A DNA stretch of 64,000 bases, taken from NCBI RefSeq assembly GCF_000619925.1, contig NZ_JHVB01000001.1, positions 558,001-622,000 of the forward strand. Direction: 5' to 3'. Numbering within the stretch: the stretch's first letter is position 1; every line of letters begins with the position of its first letter. A program made the position numbers and the translations under genes. The notes under the pieces were generated by a model. It had not been told where the DNA came from. It did no database searches and was given only the letters and a program-made list of their open reading frames with translations. Shown here one piece after another: positions 43,974 through 52,728 of this stretch. This stretch comes from Treponema sp. C6A8. Its GTDB lineage: Bacteria; Spirochaetota; Spirochaetia; Treponematales; Treponemataceae.

Positions 43974-44912
43974 TTATTCGATATCCAGTCTAAATAAAGT
44001 TCTTATTTTCTGAGCAACAGCCTTATCTTTCTTTGCAGGTTTTACATATTTTCTATAACAGCGTTTGCAGCACTGTGCATATTGAAAATAAATATCATTC
44101 CATCTGTTGATGATTGGTTCGCATGAAAGCCCGTTATATGTGAACACTTTTTTGCAGAAAAGGCAGGTTGTTTCTCTTTTACGAAAATTAAAAATATGTC
44201 CTAAAGGACCTTTAGCATATGAATCAAAATATTCAGTAAAGAAAGGATTTTCTATTTTTACAAAACTATTTGTGCATTCATCTTGTGGATCTGCACACAG
44301 ATGGATAACACCGCCCCAGGAGAAACCATTATTTTCTGCATAATGGTAAGCTTCATCAAAACTCTCTGCATAGCCGAGATATTTCCAATTATTTTCCTTT
44401 ATCTGACTTCTATATGCATATTTTGACTGCCATTTCTTAATTTTTTTATTTAGAAGAAAACCCAATGAATATGGTAAATAAGAATCGTGAGACGCTAAGG
44501 CATATATCTTGAATTGAAGTGGATATCTTAAATAATAAAGAAGCCAATAGAACTGTTTTATTTTTTCTTCTTTTTCACTACATACTTCGCTATTTTTAAT
44601 TGCATAAACAGAATCAATTGCTTTTCCAGCACAGAGTTTTACTAATCTGGAATTTTCTTCTGCCTCAGCATTTTCTTTGCCAGCGTATGAAATTGGATTA
44701 TCATTGTTCATTTCTTCGATAAATGGTAAATCCTGAAGCTTATATTCTGAAATAAGTTTTTTGTAATTTTCTATTTGGCTTGATACTTCTGTAAATAAAT
44801 CTTCTATATTATTTGATTTATTACAAGCTTCTATAAAACGCTTAAGCTTAATGAGGCATACTTCAATTTCTTGATTAATAACTTTAAGTGTTATTTTATA
44901 ATTTTTACCCAT
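43974..44912 (-). CDS. Protein with C-terminal zinc ribbon shared with the esterase fusion
   Basis: 312 residues: helical N-terminal two thirds of unknown family, then TTCLFCKKVFTYNGLSCEPI, and CCKRCYRKYVKPAKKDKA at the end. This matches the last part of the esterase fusion (CCFCNKVFDGDGNSTWPI; CCDECNEKYVIAARKDKS), including the tail R-x2-F-x-x-D. The ribbon probably docks both proteins to a common partner or nucleic acid. Confidence 0.6.
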   Translation of the reverse strand: MGKNYKITLKVINQEIEVCLIKLKRFIEACNKSNNIEDLFTEVSSQIENYKKLISEYKLQDLPFIEEMNNDNPISYAGKENAEAEENSRLVKLCAGKAIDSVYAIKNSEVCSEKEEKIKQFYWLLYYLRYPLQFKIYALASHDSYLPYSLGFLLNKKIKKWQSKYAYRSQIKENNWKYLGYAESFDEAYHYAENNGFSWGGVIHLCADPQDECTNSFVKIENPFFTEYFDSYAKGPLGHIFNFRKRETTCLFCKKVFTYNGLSCEPIINRWNDIYFQYAQCCKRCYRKYVKPAKKDKAVAQKIRTLFRLDIE

Positions 44913-44932
44913 TATTATACCTCCCTTAAGAT

Positions 44933-45289
44933 TTATGCAGCATTTGAAACAATATTTGAAACTTCTTTAATTCCCATATCAATAAGTTTCTGGATTTTAT
45001 CATCCTGATTTGCTGGAAGTTTCTTAAAATTTTTTAATTCTTTTAGATATTCTTTTGCAGATTTAGCAATATTATTTATTGTTCGTTCGTCATTTACATC
45101 TTCTTCTGAAACTTTTAATGCATCATCCAGCTTAAAATAGGCATCTTTTAACAATTCCAATTCTTTCCAGTTTTCGTTAACAGAAGAACAAAATTGGTCT
45201 AGCATCATAATGTTCAAATAAATTGTGAAAGAGTTTAATGTTGTAAGATAAACTTTTATAGCATTGCTGCCATTCTTTTTATTATTCAT
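44933..45289 (-). CDS. Small helical protein, first gene of the second accessory operon
   Basis: 118 residues, helical. Paralogue of the protein at 49982-50335: both have a W-x-EL-x2-L motif, a K-L-x-D-x-L helix, an IN-x-I helix and a final helix starting with (D/G)KIQ. It directly follows the operator-bearing promoter. Good GGAGG before the ATG. No function known; the pair may form a structural subunit specific to each operon. Confidence 0.6.
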   Translation of the reverse strand: MNNKKNGSNAIKVYLTTLNSFTIYLNIMMLDQFCSSVNENWKELELLKDAYFKLDDALKVSEEDVNDERTINNIAKSAKEYLKELKNFKKLPANQDDKIQKLIDMGIKEVSNIVSNAA

Positions 45290-45308
45290 AATGACCTCCT
45301 TAAAACTG

Positions 45309-45370
45309 GTTATCTATAACCAATATATATTATAAATTAACAGTTGTCAAATATTTCGGTTATAAATAAC
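45309..45370 (-). promoter_or_regulatory. Promoter and two operators of the second accessory operon
   Basis: On the minus strand, TTGACA (45345-45350) and TATATT are 17 bases apart. GTTATAAATAAC (45359-45370) is centred 17 bp upstream of the -35 and GTTATCTATAAC (45309-45320) lies at or just after the expected start of transcription. The layout copies that at 52729-52814. Confidence 0.8.
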
Positions 45371-45389
45371 TAAATTGAAAGGATAAAAT

Positions 45390-46229
45390 TTACTCAATAG
45401 ACTCACTAAAAGAAAAGTCATTCTTATCGAAAACCAATGGTTGATGTCTGCTATAGAAGGAGTCTTCGCATAAAGCCTTAATTTCAAACCTATCAATTTT
45501 TCCATCAGGATTTATTTCTGTTCTTTGTAAAAGTAATTGTGTATTTGAATAAAGTCTTAAAAACTCAGATTTCTGTTCTAAGTTTTTTTCTTTTTCAGCA
45601 TTATCAACTACATAGAATAAGATTATTGAAATATTTAATTCTATTGCTAAAGCCCTAAGCTTTTTTGCAATTACTTGTTGTCGTTCTCGTTTTGTACCAA
45701 TTTCACAATCTAGAGGAATAGAATTTAGATTATCAATGAATACTACTTTTAGATTTTGCAGGGAAGTTGTAATACGAATATCATTACATAATTCTGTGAA
45801 CGACTTTGAATGAAACATAGAAGTAACAAATGAAGCATCAGATATTAAATTGCAGGATTTCCTTAAAAGATCCAATTCATAAGTTTTTATCATACCTCTT
45901 GCAAGTTTATACGGGGATTTACAAGAGGATAAAGCAAGTAGACGAAGTCCTACTATTTTTGAACTGACAGTGTCAGAAAAATAGCCACAAGGAACCATAT
46001 TACTTATTGCAATATTATAAAGTAATTGTAACGCAAAAGCTCTATAAGCAAATTGATATGCACAGATGGATGTTAAACTTCCAGGCTTCAAACCTGTTGT
46101 AGCACTATCTAATACGGAAAAGCCAGTCCTTATTCCTGAGATACCAAGAGGATTTTCCATATTTTCTAATATAAACCCCATTGCTTCTTCAGCGAATTCT
46201 TTTGATGTTTTGTAATTCAAATTAAGCAT
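45390..46229 (-). CDS. DnaB-like protein without a P-loop
   Basis: 279 residues. The fold of a DnaB C-terminal (RecA-like) domain is recognisable: GIRTGFSVLDSATTGLKPGSL, then KVVFIDNLNSI as Walker B, and the IAKKLRALAIELNISIILF helix-strand. The Walker A position, where DnaB has GxxxxGKT, reads CAYQFAYRAFA, with no Gly-Lys-Thr. It therefore should not hydrolyse ATP by itself. It ends the first accessory operon and may partner the intact DnaB-like domain of the fusion protein at 48824-49969. Confidence 0.7.
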   Translation of the reverse strand: MLNLNYKTSKEFAEEAMGFILENMENPLGISGIRTGFSVLDSATTGLKPGSLTSICAYQFAYRAFALQLLYNIAISNMVPCGYFSDTVSSKIVGLRLLALSSCKSPYKLARGMIKTYELDLLRKSCNLISDASFVTSMFHSKSFTELCNDIRITTSLQNLKVVFIDNLNSIPLDCEIGTKRERQQVIAKKLRALAIELNISIILFYVVDNAEKEKNLEQKSEFLRLYSNTQLLLQRTEINPDGKIDRFEIKALCEDSFYSRHQPLVFDKNDFSFSESIE

Positions 46230-46234
46230 AATTT

Positions 46235-46996
46235 CTACCCCCCAATATCATATTCAACGTACGGAATGAACCAAAAACCTGTGTTTTCTGTGTTTTCTGT
46301 GTTTTCTGTGTTTTCTGATTTTTCAGTATTATTAATTAATACTTTTAAGTCAGTTTTAAAATTTCCTTTTACAATACCAGTTTCTCTTGTATTTATATTA
46401 AAAACGGCATCTCCAGGATTAAAAAAATGATTAATTGTCAATCGCTGCCGCCAATGGCGAAGTCTGTTTTGTAAATTTATTTGATTTTTAAAATCAAAAT
46501 ATTCGAAATATTCTTCATATGGATCATTATCAAGCCATAATAATTTGCCTGTCATATCATAATTGCCCTCAATGATGTATTCATATTCTTTTGGGTCTAT
46601 ATAATGTCTTCTTATTATAAAATTTGAACTATCAAGATTATTTTCTTGAGCAATTTTTAAAATTTTATCTATTGATGAGGAACATATTTCTGAATTGCTT
46701 GTACTATAAAAAATCCGTGGCCCAGACTTTATAAATTCGTAATATAAGTTAATTTCCTTATTTATCTCGTCTCTTATAAACGGTATTAAATCAGAATCTT
46801 CATATATATCGCGACATTCATATTTAAGAATTTCCAAATACTTTATTCTATCCTCCATAGATAAAGTGACATTTAAAAGTATTAAATCTGCAAGTAAAAA
46901 ATGAGAAAGTTTTTCTGATGTAGGTAGCATTTGCCAGGCTCGAACAACAGAGGATGGAAAAGCTGCTACTAATAAAGAACGATAATTTTCATTCAT
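46235..46996 (-). CDS. Hypothetical protein with an in-frame ENT repeat
   Basis: 253 residues, unrecognised. Helical first half, with a motif related to the protein at 41986-42639; the later GDAVFNINTRETGIVKGNF strand pair looks like a small beta domain. A run of four Glu-Asn-Thr triplets near residue 235 is encoded by a 9-bp tandem repeat. The start overlaps the PcfJ-like gene by 8 bases. Confidence 0.55.
   Translation of the reverse strand: MNENYRSLLVAAFPSSVVRAWQMLPTSEKLSHFLLADLILLNVTLSMEDRIKYLEILKYECRDIYEDSDLIPFIRDEINKEINLYYEFIKSGPRIFYSTSNSEICSSSIDKILKIAQENNLDSSNFIIRRHYIDPKEYEYIIEGNYDMTGKLLWLDNDPYEEYFEYFDFKNQINLQNRLRHWRQRLTINHFFNPGDAVFNINTRETGIVKGNFKTDLKVLINNTEKSENTENTENTENTGFWFIPYVEYDIGG
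46280..46315. repeat. 9-bp tandem repeat, four copies, in frame
   Basis: TGTGTTTTC repeated exactly four times, encoding (Glu-Asn-Thr)4 on the minus strand. Copy-number change would add or remove three residues without a frameshift. Confidence 0.85.
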
Positions 46997-48491
46997 TAAC
47001 GTACCATCCTATATTTCGTTCTCTGGACCATTTTTTAATCATTATTTCCATATGAGGAGATAAAGGTTTATTACAAATACCTAATGCCTGCACAATAGTT
47101 CCAAGCATTGTATTAATTTCAATACAAGCACGATAAACACCGTTTTCTTTTACTCCAACGATAAGACTTTTTCTTGATAATGCTTTTTGTCTATATGCAA
47201 GTCCAACGCAGTTATGCATTTTTGTACCCAGGTCATATAAAGCATTTGTATCGACCGGGAGAATAAACTCATAATTTGTATTTTGGTTGTCTTTTAAAAC
47301 TGCATTTAATATTTTATCTTTATCCAAATACGGAATAACTTCATTATTAACAGGGGCTTTGTATGTCTTAGGAAATGCCTCTACAAGAGCATCGTGTATT
47401 TCACGTGAGAAACATTCTTTTTTTATTCTTTTTTTTAATGTATCTGGAATAGCTGTGCCTCTGGAATAATACATCTGAGCTGCATCAAAAAAAGTATGAT
47501 ACCCATCTTTCATTGCTTTCATAAGTTTGTTCATTGTCAGTTTTTCGCTTTGAATTGTTAGACTTTCTGTGCACCAGCGGTTTATAATTGTTACAGCGTC
47601 ATTTGCAAAATCATTACGAAAGTAAAAAAACGAGCTATAGACAGTTCTATCTACCACAACTATTCGTTTAGTTTTATTGTCATATTTAATATTCTGAAAA
47701 TATGTATTACAAAGTTCCGTATCTTCAAGAAATGGAGTTATAACATTTACATCTGAAAATCCCCAGTATTTCAGAACCCCATAAATAGGAAGAGCAAGAG
47801 GATTATTGTCAAAAATTCGACGCATACGTTTAAAAGGTTTTATATGAATGTAATTACAAACTTCCTGATATGGATTTAAATTCTTCCTATCTATTATGGA
47901 ATTATATTCTGTACCAAGAAAATTTTGTAAGTCTGCAAGCTGCGGACAAGCTGGACAGATTACAAAATCATTTAAAGCATCTATACCTGTTTTTTGAGAA
48001 GAATTCTTTATTTTTATTCCGAGAAGTTTTTCTGCATATTTTGATAAATATTCCTGAATATCATTTGTAACTGAAGCAGGAAAATCAATTGAATAATTTT
48101 CCAGCCATTCATCAGATTCATAAGGAACTATAGAACCTGTTTTCATACAAAGGTTCAAGATTTTGTACGCATAATTATACCTTCGTGCAGTACCATCAAG
48201 CCAAGTATAAATAAAATCTGCACGAATCTTAACAGAGTTACGCGTAAAAATTGGAATTACTTCTATTTTTGAAAGAGTCCATTTATTTATGGGTACTAAA
48301 GGACTTTGAAGTGGAATTCCGCATTGAAAATATATTTTTCCAATACTGTTTTTATTACAGGTTTCCCATTGTTTATGTGTAGGACACCAGGCTTTATTTT
48401 GTTGTAATGAAAAAGGTATAAAAAGAGGAAAGAATATATCGTCTTTTGAGCAATTCCATTTCTGGCTTTTATAATTATATGTATAATACAT
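46989..48491 (-). CDS. PcfJ-like protein
   Basis: 500 residues. The C-terminal ~130 carry the PcfJ-like motif: LGTKMHNCVGLAYRQKAL with the invariant Met-His-x-Cys-Val, then ACIEINTMLGTIVQALGICN. PcfJ-like proteins are common on conjugative plasmids and phages, with no proven biochemistry. The N-terminal part has Cys pairs (CPACP). It is the longest gene of the first accessory operon after the AAA+ ATPase and follows two RNA hairpins. Confidence 0.75.
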   Translation of the reverse strand: MYYTYNYKSQKWNCSKDDIFFPLFIPFSLQQNKAWCPTHKQWETCNKNSIGKIYFQCGIPLQSPLVPINKWTLSKIEVIPIFTRNSVKIRADFIYTWLDGTARRYNYAYKILNLCMKTGSIVPYESDEWLENYSIDFPASVTNDIQEYLSKYAEKLLGIKIKNSSQKTGIDALNDFVICPACPQLADLQNFLGTEYNSIIDRKNLNPYQEVCNYIHIKPFKRMRRIFDNNPLALPIYGVLKYWGFSDVNVITPFLEDTELCNTYFQNIKYDNKTKRIVVVDRTVYSSFFYFRNDFANDAVTIINRWCTESLTIQSEKLTMNKLMKAMKDGYHTFFDAAQMYYSRGTAIPDTLKKRIKKECFSREIHDALVEAFPKTYKAPVNNEVIPYLDKDKILNAVLKDNQNTNYEFILPVDTNALYDLGTKMHNCVGLAYRQKALSRKSLIVGVKENGVYRACIEINTMLGTIVQALGICNKPLSPHMEIMIKKWSRERNIGWYVNE

Positions 48492-48519
48492 ACTTTCCTC
48501 CCTTCATAAAATCTTAAAC

Positions 48520-48578
48520 AATCAGCAGAAGGTGGACACCCTTCTGCTGATTACTAATCAAACTAAATGTTGATTAGT
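48520..48578 (-). promoter_or_regulatory. Two strong hairpins between the Cys-rich and PcfJ-like genes
   Basis: AATCAGCAGAAGG / CCTTCTGCTGATT (13 bp, perfect, 48520-48552) and ACTAATCAA / TTGATTAGT (48553-48578). Neither is followed on the minus strand by a long T run, so attenuation or RNA processing within the operon is more likely than full termination. Confidence 0.6.
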
Positions 48579-48762
48579 TAGGTTCATACTTCTTGCAATT
48601 GTTTGAAGAAGTTCCATCCTTGTCTGGGTCCTGACCGCACTTACTTGAATTTGTAAGACTGCCAGCATCATGGCAACGGTGTGGTGAACTTGAGTTTTTT
48701 ACATACTCATAGTTCGCACAGGTTGGACATAAATGACAAGGTAAATTCTTTGCACTTGGCAT
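48574..48762 (-). CDS. Small Cys-rich protein
   Basis: 62 residues with seven Cys (CHLCPTC near the N-terminus, then HRCHD, SKCGQDPD, NNCKKYEPN). AGGAGG lies 10 bases before the ATG. Probably a small metal-binding protein. The D-P-D-K-D-G stretch could also bind Ca. No named family. Confidence 0.6.
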   Translation of the reverse strand: MPSAKNLPCHLCPTCANYEYVKNSSSPHRCHDAGSLTNSSKCGQDPDKDGTSSNNCKKYEPN

Positions 48763-48823
48763 AATTTGTGCCTCCTATAAAAAACTATTTTTTAAGCTTT
48801 ACGACGTAAAGCCTTTAATAAAA

Positions 48824-49969
48824 TTACTCGTCGATTCGTATAAATAAACCACTGGTAATATATGATTGAAATACCTGATAAAAACCATCATATCTAGGAG
48901 GATAAATACCAGTAAGTATTAATTGTTTATTCTGTATTTTACTTCTAACAATATTTCGAACCAGTTCTTCTTGAATAGATTCTTTATAAGCAAAGTCTTC
49001 TAAGCCATCTATTATGATACAATCTTGTTCCCAAAGCTCTTCCTTAAAATTATTAAACTTAAGTTCCTTGATTGAAGAAATAAATGAATCATAAAATTCA
49101 TATCCATTAAAATATTTAATTTTTTTATTTGGATAATTTAACGAATAAGATTCGATAAACTGATTAATCAGATATGTTTTTCCTGAACCACTTTTTCCAT
49201 ATATATAAATTGGATTGTATTTTGCATTATTTAATATTGCAGCATCCAATGCTTTCTCTGCAAATTTATGGCCTTCGGTGAACAAATAACCATTGGAAGT
49301 AGAGCCTCGATTATTCTTTACAATTTTAAATTGTTTTAGTTCATTTTCTCTATTTTCTAATAAAATGATTAAGTCGCATATACTTTCTAAAACACCACAG
49401 CCTCGAATACAACTGAGCGAAAGCTCGTCAGCCTCATATGCGGATCCAATTGGTAAAGTAAATACTATTACAATATTTAACTCTTTTGCTAATTTTTTGA
49501 GTTTCATTAATGTTTTATAATACTGGTCATACATAGGCTTCTTATTATTGTTAGGAAAAAGAAGTCTGATGTAATCTATGAAAATTATTTGAATTTCGTT
49601 TTGTTTAGATATTTTGTGAACTATTGATATTAATTTATCCGTTTCAATTTTACTGTCATCAAAAATTGATAATTTAAGAGAATTATATTTCTGTTCAGAA
49701 TCTTTTAAATCTAACTTATTATCCAAAACTTTTGATAATGGTTCTTTAGATATGCAGGATAAAATCTTTGCAGACAATAGTTTTTTTTCTGTTTGTAATG
49801 AGAAAAATAATCCTGTTTTATCTTCGCAAATATTTTTTGCAAGTTCACAGAGAAAAGTGGTTTTGCCACATCCAGGTCTTGCGCCAATCATTATTAATTC
49901 CGAAGGATAAAAACCTTTAATTAATGTATCTATTTGTTCAATACCAGTTGGGATAAATTTAAGTTCCAT
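48824..49969 (-). CDS. DnaB-like ATPase fused to a DnaA-domain-III-like AAA+ ATPase
   Basis: ATG at 49969 is preferred, with GGAGG 5 bases upstream; a TTG at 49981 lies on that site. The 381 residues hold two ATPases. Residues ~5-230 are a DnaB C-terminal-like RecA fold: Walker A GARPGCGKTT, Walker B IIFIDYIRLL, and IVKNNRGSTSNG as the DnaB loop. Residues ~235-381 resemble DnaA domain III: NPIYIYGKSGSGKTYL as Walker A, CIIIDGLEDF, and KQLILTGIYPP ... GLFIRID, the DnaA sensor region. DnaA's DNA-binding domain IV is absent. Neither half replaces a host gene obviously; a helicase-loader-plus-motor role is plausible. Twelve bases after the small helical gene. Confidence 0.78.
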   Translation of the reverse strand: MELKFIPTGIEQIDTLIKGFYPSELIMIGARPGCGKTTFLCELAKNICEDKTGLFFSLQTEKKLLSAKILSCISKEPLSKVLDNKLDLKDSEQKYNSLKLSIFDDSKIETDKLISIVHKISKQNEIQIIFIDYIRLLFPNNNKKPMYDQYYKTLMKLKKLAKELNIVIVFTLPIGSAYEADELSLSCIRGCGVLESICDLIILLENRENELKQFKIVKNNRGSTSNGYLFTEGHKFAEKALDAAILNNAKYNPIYIYGKSGSGKTYLINQFIESYSLNYPNKKIKYFNGYEFYDSFISSIKELKFNNFKEELWEQDCIIIDGLEDFAYKESIQEELVRNIVRSKIQNKQLILTGIYPPRYDGFYQVFQSYITSGLFIRIDE

Positions 49970-49981
49970 AAATACCTCCAA

Positions 49982-50335
49982 TTATTTGATTTTCAAAATC
50001 TCATCTGAGATATTTAAACCTTCAGTAATACAGCTTTGAATTTTGCCTGTATTAACTTCTGGTAATTTACTGAAGGCTAAAAGTTTTTCCTTATAAGTTC
50101 TTGTTATTCTATTAATACTAGATTTATTAATATCACCTTTAGTTGCTTTATGAAGTAAATCAGAAAGCTTATGTAATAAACCATGTAATTCATCTAATTC
50201 TGGCCAATCTTCTTTTATTTCATGACAATATTCATAAATAAAGAGCATATTGAAATTAATATGTACACCAGCATCACCATAGCGTGTATGTTTTAATACA
50301 TGGTCAATTCTTTTCTGTAGTTCTTTATTTACCAT
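49982..50335 (-). CDS. Small helical protein, paralogue of 44933-45289
   Basis: 117 residues. Shares with its paralogue the order W-x-EL, L-x-KL-x-D-L, I-N-x-I and a late KIQ helix, plus nearly equal length. Each accessory operon carries one near its 5' end, just downstream of ATPase or promoter. Role unknown. Confidence 0.6.
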   Translation of the reverse strand: MVNKELQKRIDHVLKHTRYGDAGVHINFNMLFIYEYCHEIKEDWPELDELHGLLHKLSDLLHKATKGDINKSSINRITRTYKEKLLAFSKLPEVNTGKIQSCITEGLNISDEILKIK

Positions 50336-50358
50336 ATACTAACCCCAAAAGATTCCTT

Positions 50359-52701
50359 TTATGCAGTAAAACCGATTTTGTGTTCACTTTCGCCGTTTTC
50401 TTTATTCCACTGCTTTTTCTTTTCCTGTTGAAGTTTTTTTAGTTCTTCGAGAATATAGTCTGAATTAACATCATCTGGGTTCATAAAACGGATGCGGCTT
50501 GAAAGTGCACCGAAATCGCCTGGGGTTACACTTTCCATATCTTCAAGACTTTCAATCTGGTTGTTTGAAAGATGATATGCCGGGAAGTAACGGTCTGCCA
50601 TAATTTTAATTCCTTCAAACTTCATTGGTTTGAATTCTATCATCATATGGAAACGACGCTGCATTGCTGGATCCATAATATTGCGCAAATTCGTTGTACA
50701 GATGAGGATTCCTGAGAATTCTTCCATTTGAGTAAGAAACTCATTTACTTGTGAACGTTCCCAGCTGCGCTGTGCCTGGTCTCTGTCATAGAAGAATGTA
50801 TCTGCTTCGTCAAACAGAAGAATTGAATCTGAATTTTCAGCTTCCATAAAAGCGTCACGTATGTTCTGTTCGCTTCCACCAACATATTTATCAAGGATAT
50901 CACTTGCACGTTTGAGAATTATAGGTTTACCGAGCTGTTCTGCAATATAACGGGCAAGTTCTGTTTTTCCTGTGCCGGAAAGTCCATAGAAAAGCATACG
51001 GATTCCACTTTCTGTTCCTTTATTCTTTTCCGCAAACTTTGCAGCATTTTGAACCATTTCAACTACCTTCAAAGGATTCATACTTGCATTTAATACTTTT
51101 GGATCATATTCTGCTTTAACAGTTTCACGCATTTTTGTTTTCCCATTCAAAAGAAGCGCATTTTCTTTCATTACAATTTCTGCCTTTCTAAGAAGTTCTG
51201 AAGTAGAAGTGTAATTTATGCTTTCGATAGTTTTGCCAAGATTATCTACACTAGAACCACTTAGGTGATATTTATCAAGCATCTGCAAAAGTTCAATTTT
51301 TATATCATCTTCAAGAGACATTTGTGAAAGTTTGGATTCTGCAATAGAACGGAGAGTAGATGCTGGCATTGAATCAAACTTGATACTGAATGTAAATCGA
51401 CGGCGAGTAGATTCATCAATCTGATCCTGGTGGTTAATTATATAAATAACTTTATCTTTATTATTTTCAAGCATCTTGTTTACAGTACCTTTTGTAATTG
51501 TTGGTGTTATCATTCCAAAAAGGCCGCGTTCAAGTGTTTTTAATATAGTATCAGCTTCATCCACAACAAAAACAGAATCTTTCCATTCCATTGAAAGTAG
51601 ACAGGCAAGACGACCAAGCATATTTCGATTGCAATCAACTTCTTTTTCATTTTTGAAAATATAAATTTTCTGATTAGTTTCTTTTCCAATGGCTTTAGCA
51701 AGTTCAGTCTTACCAGCCCCTGGCTTACCATAAAAAAGAATTGAAACAGGATTCTTTCCTTTGAGTAAATCAATTGAAATTTCGATTGATTCAGCTTTCA
51801 CAGAGAATGAATTGAGATTGTAAGCATTTGAACAATCTAAAGGTTTTACTAAGTCTGAAAAATAAGGATAGATAGACTGTTCAATGATACATTCATCAAG
51901 AGAAGTGTCATACTCCCCATCATTGTCTACAAAACCAAATGTTTTAATTTTTCCATCATTCCGTAGAATTGCCTTGTATTCACTATAGGAAACACCAATA
52001 ATAGTTGAGATACATTTTCCGGCAGCTTTTGTATCATCAAATTCGTCTTCAAAAAAATTACGGAAAGATCTATTTGCTTCAAGACGGCTTTTGAAAAGAA
52101 TATAACGAGCTTCTTCTTCTGAAAGATTTACCTGTTTAACAAGAAACTGGGTTTTTGAAATATCATATACAAGTTTTTTTTGTTCATTTGTTAAGGTGAT
52201 TTCATTTTTTAATTCCAGGTTTTCATCATCTGAAAAAATAACTGCATTGATGATTGATGAAAATACAGGGGCTTCAGTAACAAAAATAATACGGAAAATA
52301 TTTACAAGATTTTCTGTAATTGCCACACGAGAAGGCATTTTGCGGTCAACTCTTCTATCCTGTTCGTAATAATAATGAATTTCTGAATCACTGAATGACA
52401 TATTATCATCTACGGGAGCCTTTTTATAAGGAATCAAAAGGTTCTTTTTTTCGAGGTTTTGTAATTCAGTTTTTAAAACTCCAGCAAGACGTTTTGTTTT
52501 TCCTATTTTTTCACAGGTAGTAATGAAACTAACAATTACATCATCATATTGTTCTATGAGCTTATAATTGGAAACATTTTCGAACATATTGGAATAATAA
52601 AAGCAGAGTGAATATGCTTCGGCTATATTCTGTGCTTTTAGGGTTGAATTATTTTTTGCTGAACGGCGAGATTTTAAAACTGAACCAAGTGTATATGCCA
52701 T
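50359..52701 (-). CDS. Tandem AAA+ ATPase
   Basis: ATG at 52701 follows AAGGAG at 6 bases; the TTG two codons earlier is too close to that site. 780 residues: a ~300-residue helical N-terminus, then AAA+ domain 1 (Walker A GKPGAGKT, Walker B VFVVDEAD) and AAA+ domain 2 (Walker A GLSGTGKT, Walker B ILLFDEAD). Both keep the catalytic Glu and an RRF-type arginine finger, so both may be active. COG0464-like; would remodel a protein complex. First gene of the first accessory operon. Confidence 0.85.
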   Translation of the reverse strand: MAYTLGSVLKSRRSAKNNSTLKAQNIAEAYSLCFYYSNMFENVSNYKLIEQYDDVIVSFITTCEKIGKTKRLAGVLKTELQNLEKKNLLIPYKKAPVDDNMSFSDSEIHYYYEQDRRVDRKMPSRVAITENLVNIFRIIFVTEAPVFSSIINAVIFSDDENLELKNEITLTNEQKKLVYDISKTQFLVKQVNLSEEEARYILFKSRLEANRSFRNFFEDEFDDTKAAGKCISTIIGVSYSEYKAILRNDGKIKTFGFVDNDGEYDTSLDECIIEQSIYPYFSDLVKPLDCSNAYNLNSFSVKAESIEISIDLLKGKNPVSILFYGKPGAGKTELAKAIGKETNQKIYIFKNEKEVDCNRNMLGRLACLLSMEWKDSVFVVDEADTILKTLERGLFGMITPTITKGTVNKMLENNKDKVIYIINHQDQIDESTRRRFTFSIKFDSMPASTLRSIAESKLSQMSLEDDIKIELLQMLDKYHLSGSSVDNLGKTIESINYTSTSELLRKAEIVMKENALLLNGKTKMRETVKAEYDPKVLNASMNPLKVVEMVQNAAKFAEKNKGTESGIRMLFYGLSGTGKTELARYIAEQLGKPIILKRASDILDKYVGGSEQNIRDAFMEAENSDSILLFDEADTFFYDRDQAQRSWERSQVNEFLTQMEEFSGILICTTNLRNIMDPAMQRRFHMMIEFKPMKFEGIKIMADRYFPAYHLSNNQIESLEDMESVTPGDFGALSSRIRFMNPDDVNSDYILEELKKLQQEKKKQWNKENGESEHKIGFTA

Positions 52702-52728
52702 AGACAACTCCTTTTAATGTATTATAAG

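Noticed and set aside
45390-46229. Dead DnaB-like gene as a decaying pseudogene
   Set aside because: The frame is intact, the rest of the fold is conserved and the gene sits tightly in the operon; only the nucleotide site is changed.
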